Assembly: GCA_017590115.1 (NCBI GenBank)
Contig: JAGGNK010010337.1
Location: 620,001-684,000, forward strand
Length of the DNA: 64,000 bases
Source of the DNA: Montifringilla adamsi
Taxonomy: Eukaryota > Chordata > Aves > Passeriformes > Passeridae
Direction: 5' to 3'
The notes beneath the pieces were generated by a model that searched no databases, was not told where the DNA came from, and saw only the letters and a program-made list of their open reading frames with translations. A program made the position numbers and the translations under genes. Below, piece by piece: positions 24,381 through 61,495 of this stretch. Position 1 is the first letter of the stretch; each line of letters starts with the position of its first letter.

Positions 24381-24689
24381 GAGGGGCCGGGCCGGGCCGG
24401 GGCCCCGCCCCGAAGCGGCCGCGCGGACGTGTCCGCCCGTGAGGCGCGCGCCCGGCGCCATTTTAGCCCCGGGGCGGCCCCGCCCGGGCAGCAGGAACCG
24501 CCTGGAGACGGCGTTCGGGGAGCGCCGGGAACACCGCGGGGACGGCGCCTCCCCGGCCCAGCCAACGCTCGGGACAGCGCCCGGCGAGCTCCGGGACAGC
24601 GCACCGCCCTGCGGGACTGGCGCTCCCCGCTCCTCTGCAACGTGGTCTTGCTCCCGTAGAGTTGCTGGAACTGAGCGCGCAAAAATGTC

Positions 24690-24730
24690 CATAATAATAA
24701 TAATACAGTATTTAATATATAATAATAACA
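24690..24730. repeat. ATA/TAA simple repeat upstream of WEE1
   Basis: This is an AT-only tract of imperfect ATA and TAA units just outside the CpG island, about 320-355 bp upstream of the WEE1 ATG. It has no visible function. Confidence 0.75.
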
Positions 24731-24808
24731 GCACCTTCTGCGGCATTAAAGGTCCTTTTTCCTTCGCTGAGCGCAGCCAGGCCGGTTACTGTATTTCCAT
24801 GACGGACG

Positions 24809-24814
24809 CACGTG
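24809..24814. promoter_or_regulatory. Canonical E-box CACGTG upstream of WEE1
   Basis: A perfect palindromic CACGTG lies about 435 bp upstream of the WEE1 ATG. Mammalian Wee1 is known to be driven by CLOCK/BMAL1 through E-boxes in its 5' flank, so this is a plausible circadian element. A single 6-mer can occur by chance, and occupancy is inferred. Confidence 0.45.
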
Positions 24815-27800
24815 GTTTAAAGGGCCGCGGGAGCCGCAGCCCGTGCCCCGTGCCCTTCCCTGCCGTGGGACACTTCCAGACGGACTCGGTCCCAGCACAG
24901 CGAAGGCCACGGATGGTGGATGCTGTCATCAGACGTGTCTCCCTACAGGTGCCACCACTTTGCCTCTTGGCTTCCTTTTCCGTCTGCTTACACCCAGCCA
25001 ATAAACCTGCCCCTCTCTCTCCTGAACCAATTCACCTTAGCACGAGCCCCTTGGGTAACAAAGCACATGGAAAATAGGGGGTTTCCAGCCATGGGAGCCC
25101 CGGAGAGCCCAAAGCCCAGCTGGCTATAGGGTTGAGCTGCTCTCCGATGCTGCAGGCTCCCCGGACACGCAGAGCATCCCCGGGATTCGGTCACCTCTGG
25201 AGCTGAGCGCGCTGGGTGCTCGAGGCTGCAGCACAGCCCCTCTCCGGCCTCCTCCGCAGGGCTCCCCCTCCTCGCCCGGCAGACATTCCTCATGTGCTGC
25301 TCCTGGCACACTCCCAGAGAGCAGGACCTCGGACCCACAGGGATGTCAGTGTTCCCTGTTCCACTTCGGGCAATTCCTCTTTCTTTAACCTCTTCTGCAT
25401 GAAAATACCCATTTCTCTGCAGAGAGCTGCCCTGGTTTTAGGATAAGCAGTGATGAGCCACAAGTGATGGAACATAAGTTTTGAGATTTGCATTTTGGAG
25501 AAAACTGAAAACGGGTTTCAGAAAACTGAAAGTAGCCAACATAACCTGTGAAAATGGGTCACAGATAGGGTTACATCAAGTCAAGTAAAAGCACACTTGG
25601 TGTGCAATAATTTAGAACCACACTAACATCCCATTAAAAATACTCATTTTTTAAAATGAGGTGTCCTGTATAGTAAGTACTAACTGAAGCATTCAAGTTT
25701 TAGAACAGATGATGTAAGAGAAGGTTATTTAAGAATAGAATCTCCACCACCTCTTTCTCCATTCAGAGCTCACAGAGATGCAAAGCAATTCTTACAAAGT
25801 GACTCAAAACTTTCCAGCCACTATGTGTGGCTTACTTCAGTCATAAATGGAGTTTCCTTTTCTTTGAAAAAGTTTAGACTGAAAGCTTTCAATAAATCCC
25901 TCCCCCTGTAGATGCCAAAGCTTGCAGTTTCCTTCCCAAACTCAACCTAATATAACTCATGCTTTCTGGAGTCTACAGACACAGGTGTTTGGTGACAGCA
26001 AGTGACAAACTGAAGTTCAGAAGCCCTGTTGTAATTGAGTTTAACCAATGAATTACTGGAACAGTTTAGTTTGGGCACAAAATCAAGTGGTACAATTCAG
26101 AGTTGTACAGAGAAAAAAGTATTTCTGAAGAGAAGACAGGAAAGGAAAAATGGAATAGAAAAATAAGGAGACAACAGTAACACAGTGATTTTAAAAGAAA
26201 GTTTATTTGCAATCTGAAAGCAATTAGGGAAGTAGTGAATAAATATGTAGCTAACAAAATGCACAGCTGTATGTAGGAGTTCACAGGCTCTGTGTCTGTG
26301 CTGCTCTGAATGTGCACCCATTGTTCTGTTGCTGTAGGTCCTGTAGTCTGACAGGACCGTGAACAGCTGTGTTGAAGACTTTTGCCCAGACTGAGAGTGG
26401 AACTCTGCTCCGCTGTCCCCTGTGACACCTGTGATTATCATGAGGAGCCCTGGGAGCAGCCTGGCTGAAGAGCCCCACAGAGCCAATTCCCTCCCAGAGA
26501 GCACCTGAGCAATGGACATCAGAGGAGCAGAGGAGGAAGAAGCTGAGTGAGGAGGAGCTCTGCAGGCTTCCACTGTGCCACACTCTTCCAGTCAAATCAT
26601 CCCAAATTCTCTGAAGCTGATTAAATTGCACCTCTGAACTGCTACAGATCTTGCAGACTCAAGCCCTGATTCTTCCAATAGATGGAACAGCACACATACT
26701 GATGGCTAGGCAGTGCCTGGCTGATATTCCTACAAATTTGAGTGGTTTAACGGTTTTCAGGATATATATTTACAAAACTGGTTCTTTTCTTTTTTATAAT
26801 ACTTGTTTTTAAGGTGCATTGAAGATTTTGCTACTAGAAATATTTATCTGGAGCAGTACGCACTCACAGGCAAACAGCTGCTTTTAACTAGGAGTTTTCA
26901 AGCTCAAGGAAACCATTGTTTCCAACTTTTGTGGCTAGCAGGGGAAGTGGAATAAGAATGGGGAAGAAATAGAACAATGGCCAATTTGTCTGGCTGTCAG
27001 AACTGCCAGAGAAATGGCATTGTCATCTTGTCAGGATTCCTGCACTTGCAAGCTCATCTGAAATCCTCCAAAACCACCTCCATGGAATTAGAAGAGTTCT
27101 GCCAAAACCTGGCTGAAACCCATTCTACATCAGGCAGCGTAATTCACCTTATTAGGGGAGGTGTAAATGGAGTGAAAGAGCAGAGGAGGAAGAAGGTAAA
27201 GCTGCTTTTATGAAAAACAGAAACACTACAGGCACCTGTGCCAAGGCCGTTGGTGGAGAACTGAGAGCAGAGAGATCTTTGCTGTTTTCCCAGCTTTTAT
27301 CTTGGTTTTCAGCAGGTACCCAGGGACCAGTGTGTTTATCACAGTGCCAGCAGTGCCATTCCAGTGCTCACACAAGACTTGGCATATACAGGGACAACAG
27401 GTCCCAGTGGGACTGTGCCAACTGGGAGATGTTGTGTCTGGGCCACCGACAGCCTAAAGGTGAGCAGTTTAAAGATTATTTTATCTGGGCTTGTGCTGCT
27501 AACAGCTGCTGTTAGCTGGCAACCTCTTTCTCTTCAATTACAAGGTCCAGAGTTAAATGTGTTTCCCATCAAAAATGGACTTTGTATATCCAAAGACATG
27601 CCAATAGCTGGTGCTGCCAGACCTTGTTCTCTTTTTAGTCTATAGTCTGTAGGCAGAGAGAACATTTCTCAGGGATTTATTCACCCAGGAACTCTAAATA
27701 ATAACAGCAAGACAACAAGGTAGAGAATAGAAAGGGGAACTTCACAGCACCACAGTTTCCACAAAGTAAAGAACAGCTTCTGGATCCAAAATCTAGGAAT

Positions 27801-30800
27801 TTCAGGGAAGATGCAAAGGTACTCAGAAGTTAAAATGTACAAAGTACATTAAAAAAGTACAATTCAGTAATTGTCTGTGACTATAAGAGCACACACTCAT
27901 GACAGTTTCTAGTGACTCCCTTTTTTGTTTTTAAGTCTACTTCTTAACACTTGAAATCTGCTTAACAAGAAAATGGCAAAATAGTCTGTTCCTGAGAGTT
28001 GTATTCAGATAAGGAATTTTCTCCAAGACATCTGAAGAGAGGAAGATTGCCATGACTGAAACAGGTACAGTTAGAATGTCCTATTCCTCTGTTGAGGCCA
28101 AGTTAAAATTACCAAAATAGAAAGATTTTGTACCAGCAATTAAAAACCTCAAAATGTCTAATGCAGAGAAACTAAGCAGTCACTACACTACTAATTTACC
28201 TCTATCAATAACCTCTTTCCTTTTTCTCCTTCAGGGAACATGCAAAACCATAAAAGAGAGGTACTGTGCCTTTTTTCTACTACTCGTCTTCTAATAATCT
28301 CTTATGTGCATCATTTAAGGTAAGACATTTTACAAGCATTTTTAGGTGTGCAGATAAATATTTTTTTTTTTAAATCTGTGTCCTACTCTCTTGAATGTAT
28401 CTATTTAAAACAGAAAGCAGCTAATCCCATTTGTCCCACAAACCATTTCTTGCACTTTCTGATTTTTCAGTCATTACAACCTATATTTGAATCTGAATTA
28501 GCCCTACACCAGGGAAAAAAAAAAAAAAAACCCACTGGAGATGTAGCTTTGGACCATTTTTGTATCTCCAGGAGCTTTTTACATCCATGTGGGTAGTTTC
28601 TGTTATGGCAGCAGACCTGCCAGGTGTTGGAAAGTCAGCCTCTTTCCCTTGTTTTGCCTCACTAAGCCGCCTGTTCAGGAACCTCTCAACAAATCCTACA
28701 GAACCAAGCAGTAACACGATGGGGAGTCCAAAAGTCTCTTGAAAAATAAGTAAAAAGCAGCAACCAATCAACCCAAAGGCTGATAATGGATTTAAACAAA
28801 AGAAAGGGTAAAATACTGGGGGTTTTCACAACCACATAAGATACTTTTTACTTACAGGAAAAGTTCCACACAGTAACTTGTGCCTTGAAAGTGTAAATGG
28901 TTTGTCATTCCTTTGAGAAAAATGCTGCAAATAATTAAACAGAACAGTAATAACCCAAAGAAAATCTTATTGTTTCAGAACCTGAGATGGACTGGATTTA
29001 AGGGGGTCACATTTCCAGCAGAGATAAATACACAGACTGTGTAGGACCAAGTGCTCACTTGTTGATACAGGCTTCTATGTTTACTGGGATAATTGATATA
29101 AGCTTCTATGTTTATTGGGATAATTAAAGTCTGCTTTGAATATAACCCTCAGTTAGAAAGTCTGGTATCACCTCTTCCTGATAGGGTGAGGTGTCAATAG
29201 TGCTAATGGTGATGGCCTAATGAGATTGTTGGATTTTCCTCTGGCCAAGTGAACTCCACCAGCAGAATGAAAAACAGAATCAAAGGAATGCCAAACTGAT
29301 GGCACATTTCACAATACACATAAGACAACAAGGAAAAATGCTTGTTTCTCTGCCTCACTTTGAGTGCAGTTTACTACCTCCAACAAAAGAACTGAAAATG
29401 GCTCTTGATTTTTGTTTTGTTGTCATAGGTGTTTATGCTTTAGAAGGTTTTTATCCATAGAATACAGGATACTTTTGGGAAAATGGTGCTCAAATATATA
29501 CTTTGCAAATAAAAAAGTAGGAGTACCTTATTATAAACAAGGGGCTGGAGTTTGATTTTATGCATCTGCCAAGACAAGGCAATTTCCATTTTTTCAAGAC
29601 AAAAATGATGTATGCTGAATAAATCCATTTTTTAAAGCTTCAAACAACTCTAAGTTAATAGCTGAACAGGACACAAGTTCCCTGTCATTTCCAGTCCCTC
29701 AAAACCTTACTGCATAAGAAAATCAGTTTGCATGCCACCCAGATATTAATGAAATTTCACCTGTGGTGTTTGAAAATTACACAGAAAATTTGTTTTCATT
29801 CAAAAACAAACTCTGAGTGAACAAAACAGTTTGTTATGGGGCACTTCTGCATCTTGGTCAGCTTAAGGTGTAGAGTCTGACAAATCTCAACAGCTGTAGA
29901 GCTGGAGTTGCCTGATTCAGAAACATTTTCAAGCAGATGCTTACTCCACACTTACCGGGGGAAGGCTCCCTGAGTGCACTGGGCAAGGCACAGGGATTTC
30001 CCTGCTACAGCACAATCCCTGCAGAACTCAGAGCGGGCAGTGGGACAAATTCGGGCAGTATTTGAGGGCTGAGGAGGGTCAGGAAGCAGAGCAAAGCCCA
30101 GGCCTGCCCAGCTCAGGCGGTGTTTATCCGCTCCTGAGCCCGTCCTGCCCTTGTGCTGAGCAGACACCACGTGCCTGTCTCACACCCAGACCTGCGGTAT
30201 CGGTCAGCTGAGCTGGGCTTAATCACAGCAGCAGGGATGAAGGCTGTTTACAGCAGGATTTACTCTTATGAAAACCATTAGCCCTTCAGGGTAAAAGCCG
30301 TCCTGTTGTTATGCAGAGTGTGTCTGGCACAACCTGCAGCACCCAAAATAATCACCTCCTTTACTATCAGAAGGGGCACTACACTACAGTAAAGCAAAGG
30401 CCACCATAGGGAAAATCTGGATAAATATTTAAAAGGGAAAAGTTGACTGTGAGATCTGGAAAGACTTTGGGCTTATTCCTTCATAAGGAGAATTGGTACA
30501 GACCCGGAATTGAAATACAAGAGAAAAATCGTGACAGGAAATGTGGGAGTCAGTCTGCAAGAGGCAGTGATACACTGAGCTGATTTACTTTACAGGGCTC
30601 ATCTTTTACAAACTACTTCTTTCTTGTGTGCCAAAGCATTCCCTTGGAGACAGTTTTCCAAAGAGGAGTAGAATCTGTGGGTAAATGATAGAGATTCCCA
30701 CTGCCAAACACCCAGTCCAGCACATATTCTGTGCTTCCTCCTCCTGAAATAATTTTTGCCCATTTTCCTACCTATCTAACCCGATCTTGTCTAAACTCCA

Positions 30801-32486
30801 CTACAGGACCTTCCAATGCCAACATGCAGCATCAGCTGCCAAAACAGCTCCTTCCACTGGTGGCTGAATGGAAGCAGGAGGGAAAAATCCCCAAGGTCTG
30901 TTGTGAAGGCAGGCCTTGCAGCTAAGGCACACATAATCACCTCAGCTTTTCTTTAAGCACTAAGCAGTCTAAGTCATCTACCTTATTTATGTCGAGGGAG
31001 CTAGCAAAACATGGAAGCATCCACCTTTGACTTGGGAGTTTTGCAAGAGTAACTGCTAAGGTAACAGTCACAGAAATAAATTTTAAAATACTACAGTTTT
31101 CCTGACTGAGCCTGTTGTGAATGACACCTTGCAGCAAACCAACTTGTATGAAAGAGAAAGAATACTCACATTTGTACAGTGGTCAGGAAATGTCCTGGGA
31201 AATGAGAAGAAGTAAGAACTGAAGTTATTTCTTTGCTAAGTCAAAGCCACCGTTCCAGCCACCATTTCCAGAAACTATTAGCAATGAAATTTAAGAAAAA
31301 AAAAACCTTGAACATTCACATCAAATGATACAACTTTAATTTCTAAAAGGTGATAAGTACTAAGAAACTGATCTAGTTGACAGGCAATTAATCCTCCTTG
31401 CATAGTACATTTATCTCCATGGGATATCAAGATTTACAACATTTCAGAAAAACTGGCACCTAAGTGAGCAAGCAACCTCAATCCTATACAAAAGTTACAG
31501 ACAACCTATATGTTTCCAAGTTTCACTTTGTAATTTATGCAGAGAATGGCCTTTGCTTTGTCCCCATCTATCCCACAGTACTGTATTCTCTCACTGCTTC
31601 TGTGTAGAAAACATAAAAGGCTGCAACCCACACTGATACAGTAATTCACAATAAATTGGCTCATTCTATTGAAACTTGGCCTTTCTGAGGTCAAATACCT
31701 CAAGGTACTTAGTTATGGACTTTATTTTTTCATGTAGGATGTGCACCTCGTAATACTTGGGATTCCTTAATAAAGATTTTGTCCAGAGGATGTTCAATCC
31801 TTCCCTTGAGAAAGCTAAAGGTGAGGCTTCAGTTTCAGAAGTGCTCTTGACACTAATCTAAAATAAGCACTGAATCTTACAGGAAGCCAAAAATTTTTAA
31901 CTTGCTTAACCAGCTTGCTAACAAGACAAGAGTAAAAACACTTCTTCATATAAAAAAATTGAAAGTTACATTTTGCTGTATATGTTAGACATATCTACAA
32001 TGGATTTTTTCCTTTACAGAATGATAGTTGGAGAGGAGCATTGTACCTACATCATCATTAATCCCTTTTTTCTAGTAACTTGTGTCCTGATTTTCAAAAG
32101 CACTGATTATCAAGCACATCCTAGGTACTGAATGGCAGCAGCAGGCACTCAGAACTGTTGAAAATAAACTATTAGTACTTGTACTTTTGCTGCAAATGCA
32201 CCATTTGAAAATAGTTCACTTGAAAATGGGTAACTTCACCTTCTAGTGAAAACCACTCTTGTAGTGTTTTAGAATGTCTGAGATAACTATTACCAGTATT
32301 TGCTTAATACACTATAGTGGATCACGGTCAAAATTAATGCCAAAAAATGAAGTTTATGATAAATAAACTTTGGAAAAATTTATACAAGGCCGTAAATAAA
32401 TAATTTGAACTTCAGTCTCAGTAAGAAGTAAAACAGTATGTCACATGACAATATCATCCTATCTAAACAATACAATCTTGCTATAT
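24815..32486. other. WEE1-ZNF143 intergenic region
   Basis: About 7.7 kb without a confident gene. It contains a GC-richer stretch with several overlapping open minus frames and a downstream AATAAA (26202-26640), a 31-bp tandem duplication (29064-29125), a poly-A run near 28515-28530 and a hydrophobic open minus frame at 28481-28771. Everything else is unremarkable AT-rich sequence. Confidence 0.5.
29064..29125. repeat. 31-bp tandem duplication, two copies
   Basis: Two head-to-tail copies (29064-29094 and 29095-29125) both contain CTTCTATGTTTA and GGGATAATT and differ at a few positions. This is a local duplication in the WEE1-ZNF143 spacer. Confidence 0.85.
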
Positions 32487-33187
32487 TTTATTGCATAATA
32501 ATCTGAGAGTAACATCTTAAGTAAAATATGTAAAGAAACAAAATCATTAGATTTACTTTCTTTAATATTCAACAACCAGTTCTTTGTACATAATCCAATT
32601 TAAAGATAATATAATTAGCACTTCCAGCATTAACAGTCTGTATTTACAATGAATGAGATGGGGTAGATAATCTAAAGAGTATTCAAATCTGTATGAAACA
32701 AATCAAAATACGAAGATTTACAGTAGTAGGCTCAAAATCCAAGACTTTTCCATTAATGGAATGCAATTTTAAAAGGCTTTGTTGCCTTTATTACTTGTAA
32801 GGGTTCCTGAAATGGTTATTTAAACAGCTGAAATCTTCAGTAATGCCTTCATTATTTGTACATGACATGAAAAATTCACTCCAATACTTCTATTTTTTAC
32901 TTGCTTGTAGACCAGTCTGAAATCTGATGAAAGGATAACAAGGAAGTTTACTATATAATCCTAATTCCATATTCCTGAATGCAACGGTTGGAAGTAGATG
33001 ATGTCAGTCCATTCCAAGGGTTATGTACACAAAACTTAGAAAATGTTCTTCACTCTTGCATAAAATGTGTACACAGTATCAGTGAGTGGGGGACTTCAAA
33101 GTTTGTATGGGCTGTTGCTGGCATGGACCTTTGTTGGTTGAAAATAAAATACCTTTCACTCTATTGTTCTGGTAGCAGTTTTACAAG
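32487..33187 (-). other. ZNF143: ZNF143 3' UTR (probable)
   Basis: This is AT-rich sequence after the ZNF143 stop on the minus strand. AATAAA signals occur on the minus strand at 32787-32792 and 32487-32492, with another at 31722-31727. I used the middle one as a working end, giving about 0.7 kb; the true end is not determined. Confidence 0.45.
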
Positions 33188-57954
<24,767 letters not shown>

Positions 57955-59009
57955 CTACCTAGAAAGAAAGTATTCAAAAACCAGAACATTGAAATACAGA
58001 GCCAGTACTACATAATCCCAGTTTAATGTGATTTTTATACAGCTGCTACAAATATTTTACGTTATGTTTTGTACAGAATAGATGCAAAAAATGATTGATT
58101 TATCTGGAAAATACTTTGAAGGAATAAGAGTTATCTGAAATAGATAAGTATTTTACTTTATTTAACAATTAACTTAGATGTTAAGGACTTCACGTAGCAC
58201 TTATTTATATAAAGTGCATCAACCACATTTAAATTTCAGTTAAATATAACTGATTTAACCAATGTACAAAGACTAATTATGGTAATGACAGTGCAGGTAA
58301 TGATACCTATTTGTCCCCAGAATTGAAATAAAGCTGACAATTCACCCATAGTCACCCATGACAACAGCAGGGCTTTATCTGTATAAATCAAAGATCTCTC
58401 CAGTGCCAGTAAGAGGTTTAAAAACAATGACACCCTGCAAAAGTCTAACTGAACAATTCAACTTTTTCCCAGAAAGGTTTCTGTTTAAACAAAAAGCCAA
58501 CCAAACAAAACAAAACCATCTGTCCTTTAAAATAATGAAGTATCCCATGATAAAATTTGTTAATTAGACAAAAGGCCAGTGATCAGGGAGTGACTGCTGC
58601 GTCTCACAGAACCAGACAGAGCCATCCCTTTGCATACTCACATTTTTACCAGGCATGCTTTAATATGGGAGATCACATCACAGCTTTTAATCCTAGTGTG
58701 GTTCTATGACCTGCTGGTTTATAATTGAAGGCTGAGAACAATAATCTAGTACGTTTAATTTATTTATGAGTGCCTTTAGAAATATATTTAACTGTTTTTA
58801 CCTCTCAGTCCAAAAATCTGCTCTTGAAGAAGCAATTAATCAACAGTCTCAAAGACTACTGAGAAAACAGTAATTTTCTCAAAACCAAGGAATAAGGAGC
58901 ACAAAATCAGACCATGTAGGTACTCCAGTGTGTTACAGTCTTTTAAAAGGTTGCCACACTAATTCAGTAGTTGAAAATTACACCCAAGCAGTATTTTCCA
59001 AATACATTC

Positions 59010-59049
59010 AAGTGTATACACTTTGTATACATTTGGATGTATACATCCA
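59010..59049. repeat. Pair of TGTATACA-centred palindromes
   Basis: AAGTGTATACACTT (59010-59023) and TGGATGTATACATCCA (59034-59049) are both perfect palindromes ten bases apart. They share the core TGTATACA. They lie in ZNF143 intron/upstream DNA. Confidence 0.7.
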
Positions 59050-59875
59050 TTACTTTTTCCTAGAGCTGCAGGCTCAGCTTCTTATTTCCAGTTAATGGAA
59101 CATATACAACTGAACAAAGGAAGTGGAAAGCTAGAGTACCTTTGGGAAAGTTTTAAGTCCTCCTGCCTTTTTCATATGTTACATTGAAAATCATACAAAA
59201 AACCCTAAAACATTACTAATGATCAGTACATAATTCCGTAAGAAATATGCCTTGCAAGATTAATAGCCTCATAATTTCTCTCTGGAACATTAAGGAAATT
59301 AAAATACTGGCTTGGAATAAGGAATTTGAACAATGGCATCAAAAAGATGCAATTAAGACAGAAACCAAAATATAATTCAGAATGGGTGCAAGGGGTTATT
59401 TTTAGGATCCAAGAGAAGATGGGTAATTGTTTCCAACATCCTTTTCAGCAAAAGAAGCTTTTACAGAAAATGTATTATGTCTCTAAAATAGACGTAATAC
59501 ACACAAAAAGGAGAAGCCATCCAGACTAAACTGCATTTACATAGATGTCTCTGAAGAAAATGAAATAGGAAAATTTGCTTGGATACTATAATCTATGAGA
59601 CAAGGAACTCTATGAGGATATAGGAGATCCCGAGTTCAACCTCTTCCTCTGCCATGTCCATGACTGGGAGTTTGGAAAAGTAACTTCTTTTCCTACTACT
59701 CATTCATCATCCCCCCATCTCAAAATAGGCAGAAAACTTTCACTGAGGAAGCAGTTTGCTCACAAACCAAAAATCAATAATGATGTAGCTACAGAGTCAG
59801 CCTAAGCAGGCACAGAAGCAAAGCAGCCCAGCATTCACGGACTATGCAGCAAATAAGATGAGAAAACTGTTGCAG

Positions 59876-59945
59876 TTAAAAAAAAATAAAAAAAAAAAAG
59901 CCCCAAACAAACAAAAAAACCCAAAAAACAATGACAACAACAATC
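59876..59945. repeat. A-rich low-complexity tract
   Basis: Long A runs are interrupted by T and CCC or CAAA units. No coding or mobile-element end was identified here, although such tracts can mark old retrotransposed tails. Confidence 0.7.
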
Positions 59946-61335
59946 TAGCAGCAAAAGGAGTTTTTTCCAGCCCAGTTTGCAAGGGCTGCTTTCCTGGAGG
60001 TCCCACCAGCTTGTAGCAAGTTAAATTAACTACTTCTGGTACTAAATGCTAGTAGCACCCAGAGGCTGGCTCTCCTCTGACTGCTAACAGGGTCTGTATT
60101 GGCAGCATTTTCCATGCACTGTTTTCAGGACACCTCATGGAAGCAGGCTGCAAAACAGCTACACCATTACACCCAGCAGAGAAGAAAGGCTTCACAACCA
60201 CAGGTGCTCACCGGAACAAGAGTGAAACAATTCCAGCAGACTGCACCTCAAAGGCCTGTCAGCTCGGGGCTACTGGAGGACTATTCCCTCTCTTAGACAA
60301 AGTATCTTTGGAGATCCCCAGCACCTTTAGTATTATCTCCCTTCCTGCAGAACTCATGGCTCTGCTCCCACCTTTGGGCAGCAGCCAGTCCATGCAGACA
60401 GCTGCAGAGTTCTGAGAGTCTGAGCAGAACTAATGTCTTAAGGGGTGAGTGGCTACTTTGGAAGGAAAATAAATCTAATGCCAGATACATTCAGGGCTGC
60501 AGAGCAAGAGCATTTGTTTAAATTGTTTCACAGTGTTTGTTACTGTAGCATGGCTATGGACTCACACACACTGAAAACAGCTGAAGGGAACTGCTGCAAA
60601 CAGAACAATGGCTACAACTTTGTCCAGAGGATATGGACAATCATACACAAGAACTCAGCAGCAATGCAGCCTTTTTCTCTCAATTCCAGCTCCTTTCAAT
60701 GGTCACTTCCAGGAAAGCCTTGTCTGAATCCTCTGTCCTTCCACTGAGTTCCTTATCCCCTGCTCCATCCCTTCTCCTTGTACCAATTTTCTTCTTCAGT
60801 CCTGTCACAATACCAAATTTCCAGGACATGCCTCCTCCCAGCTATAATCCCCTACTTCTTGTCAGAAAAATATAAAATACTTCCGTGCCCACACCAACTC
60901 CTTCTGCAACTAGTCTCCAAGTCTTCTCTTGCTGCTGCTCTGTTCTATGACCCCTCACACCACTATCCCCTTCCTTCCTTCCTCTCTGTGTCACCAGCTC
61001 ACGTTCAGACCCACCTTGGAACTACATCCTGCACAAGAGGCTGGAGCACTGGGGTGCTCCCAAACACCAGCCCCAGCTTTCACTCCCTCTGCAGGGACAC
61101 AGCAGCTTTGCTCTGTCACTCTGTTCTGCAGGGAAGAGAGCCCTCAGCCAAAAGTGGATGTGCTGCTCACTTCCAGGCTCTCCTCTTTCTCCCCACTGGA
61201 GAACACTGACTAGCCAGACAGGGCAGGACAGATACAGCAAGGAAGGATGCAGCAAGGAAGGATGCAGAGTTGGCCTGTGTTGCAGAGAAAAGTGTCAATC
61301 TATCAGAGATAATGATGCCACAGTGTCACTTGGTA

Positions 61336-61495
61336 AGAGTAATCACATACAGGAACAAATTGCCAAGACAGGTATGGAGTCTCCATCCTTGTAGAGGTTC
61401 AAAGCAACTTGACACAGCCCTGGGCAAATGAGACTTGCTTTGATCAAGCCTGAACCAGATAAATTTTGGAAAGTCCTTCTAACTTCACCTACTCT
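61336..61495 (+). mobile_element. CR1 LINE 3' end
   Basis: The plus strand reads AGGAACAAATTGCCAAGACA, then GGAGTCTCCATCCTTGTAGA, GAGGTTCAAAGCAACTTGAC and CCCTGGGCAA, the known CR1 3' end in sense orientation (a 'gaacaggttgcccagag ... ggaggttcaa' pattern). Unlike the other copies in the window it is in plus orientation. The terminal repeat is not clear. Confidence 0.7.

Larger units (their letters stand above)
23680..24660 (-). promoter_or_regulatory. WEE1 CpG-island promoter
   Basis: This is a dense CpG block covering WEE1 exon 1, the start of intron 1 and about 285 bp upstream of the ATG. On the minus strand it contains AAAATGGCG (24456-24464), a YY1-type site, and a GC-rich palindrome GCGGACGTGTCCGC at 24423-24436. 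No TATA box lies close to the ATG. The transcription start is not resolved. Confidence 0.75.

Noticed and set aside
24375..24746. Upstream in-frame extension of the WEE1 frame to about 325 codons
   Set aside because: It crosses the N gap of unknown length, has no similarity to WEE1, and the MSFLS start matches the known N terminus.
23817..25077. Long plus-strand open frames opposite WEE1 exon 1 (280 and 350 codons)
   Set aside because: They arise from the GC-rich, stop-poor CpG island and run through the N gap. Their Ser and Arg runs are the complement of the WEE1 Glu repeats.
60099..61394. Multiple plus-strand frames up to 143 codons
   Set aside because: They are C/T-rich sequence with few stops, no domain and no splice pattern, and they lie partly in a CR1 3' end.
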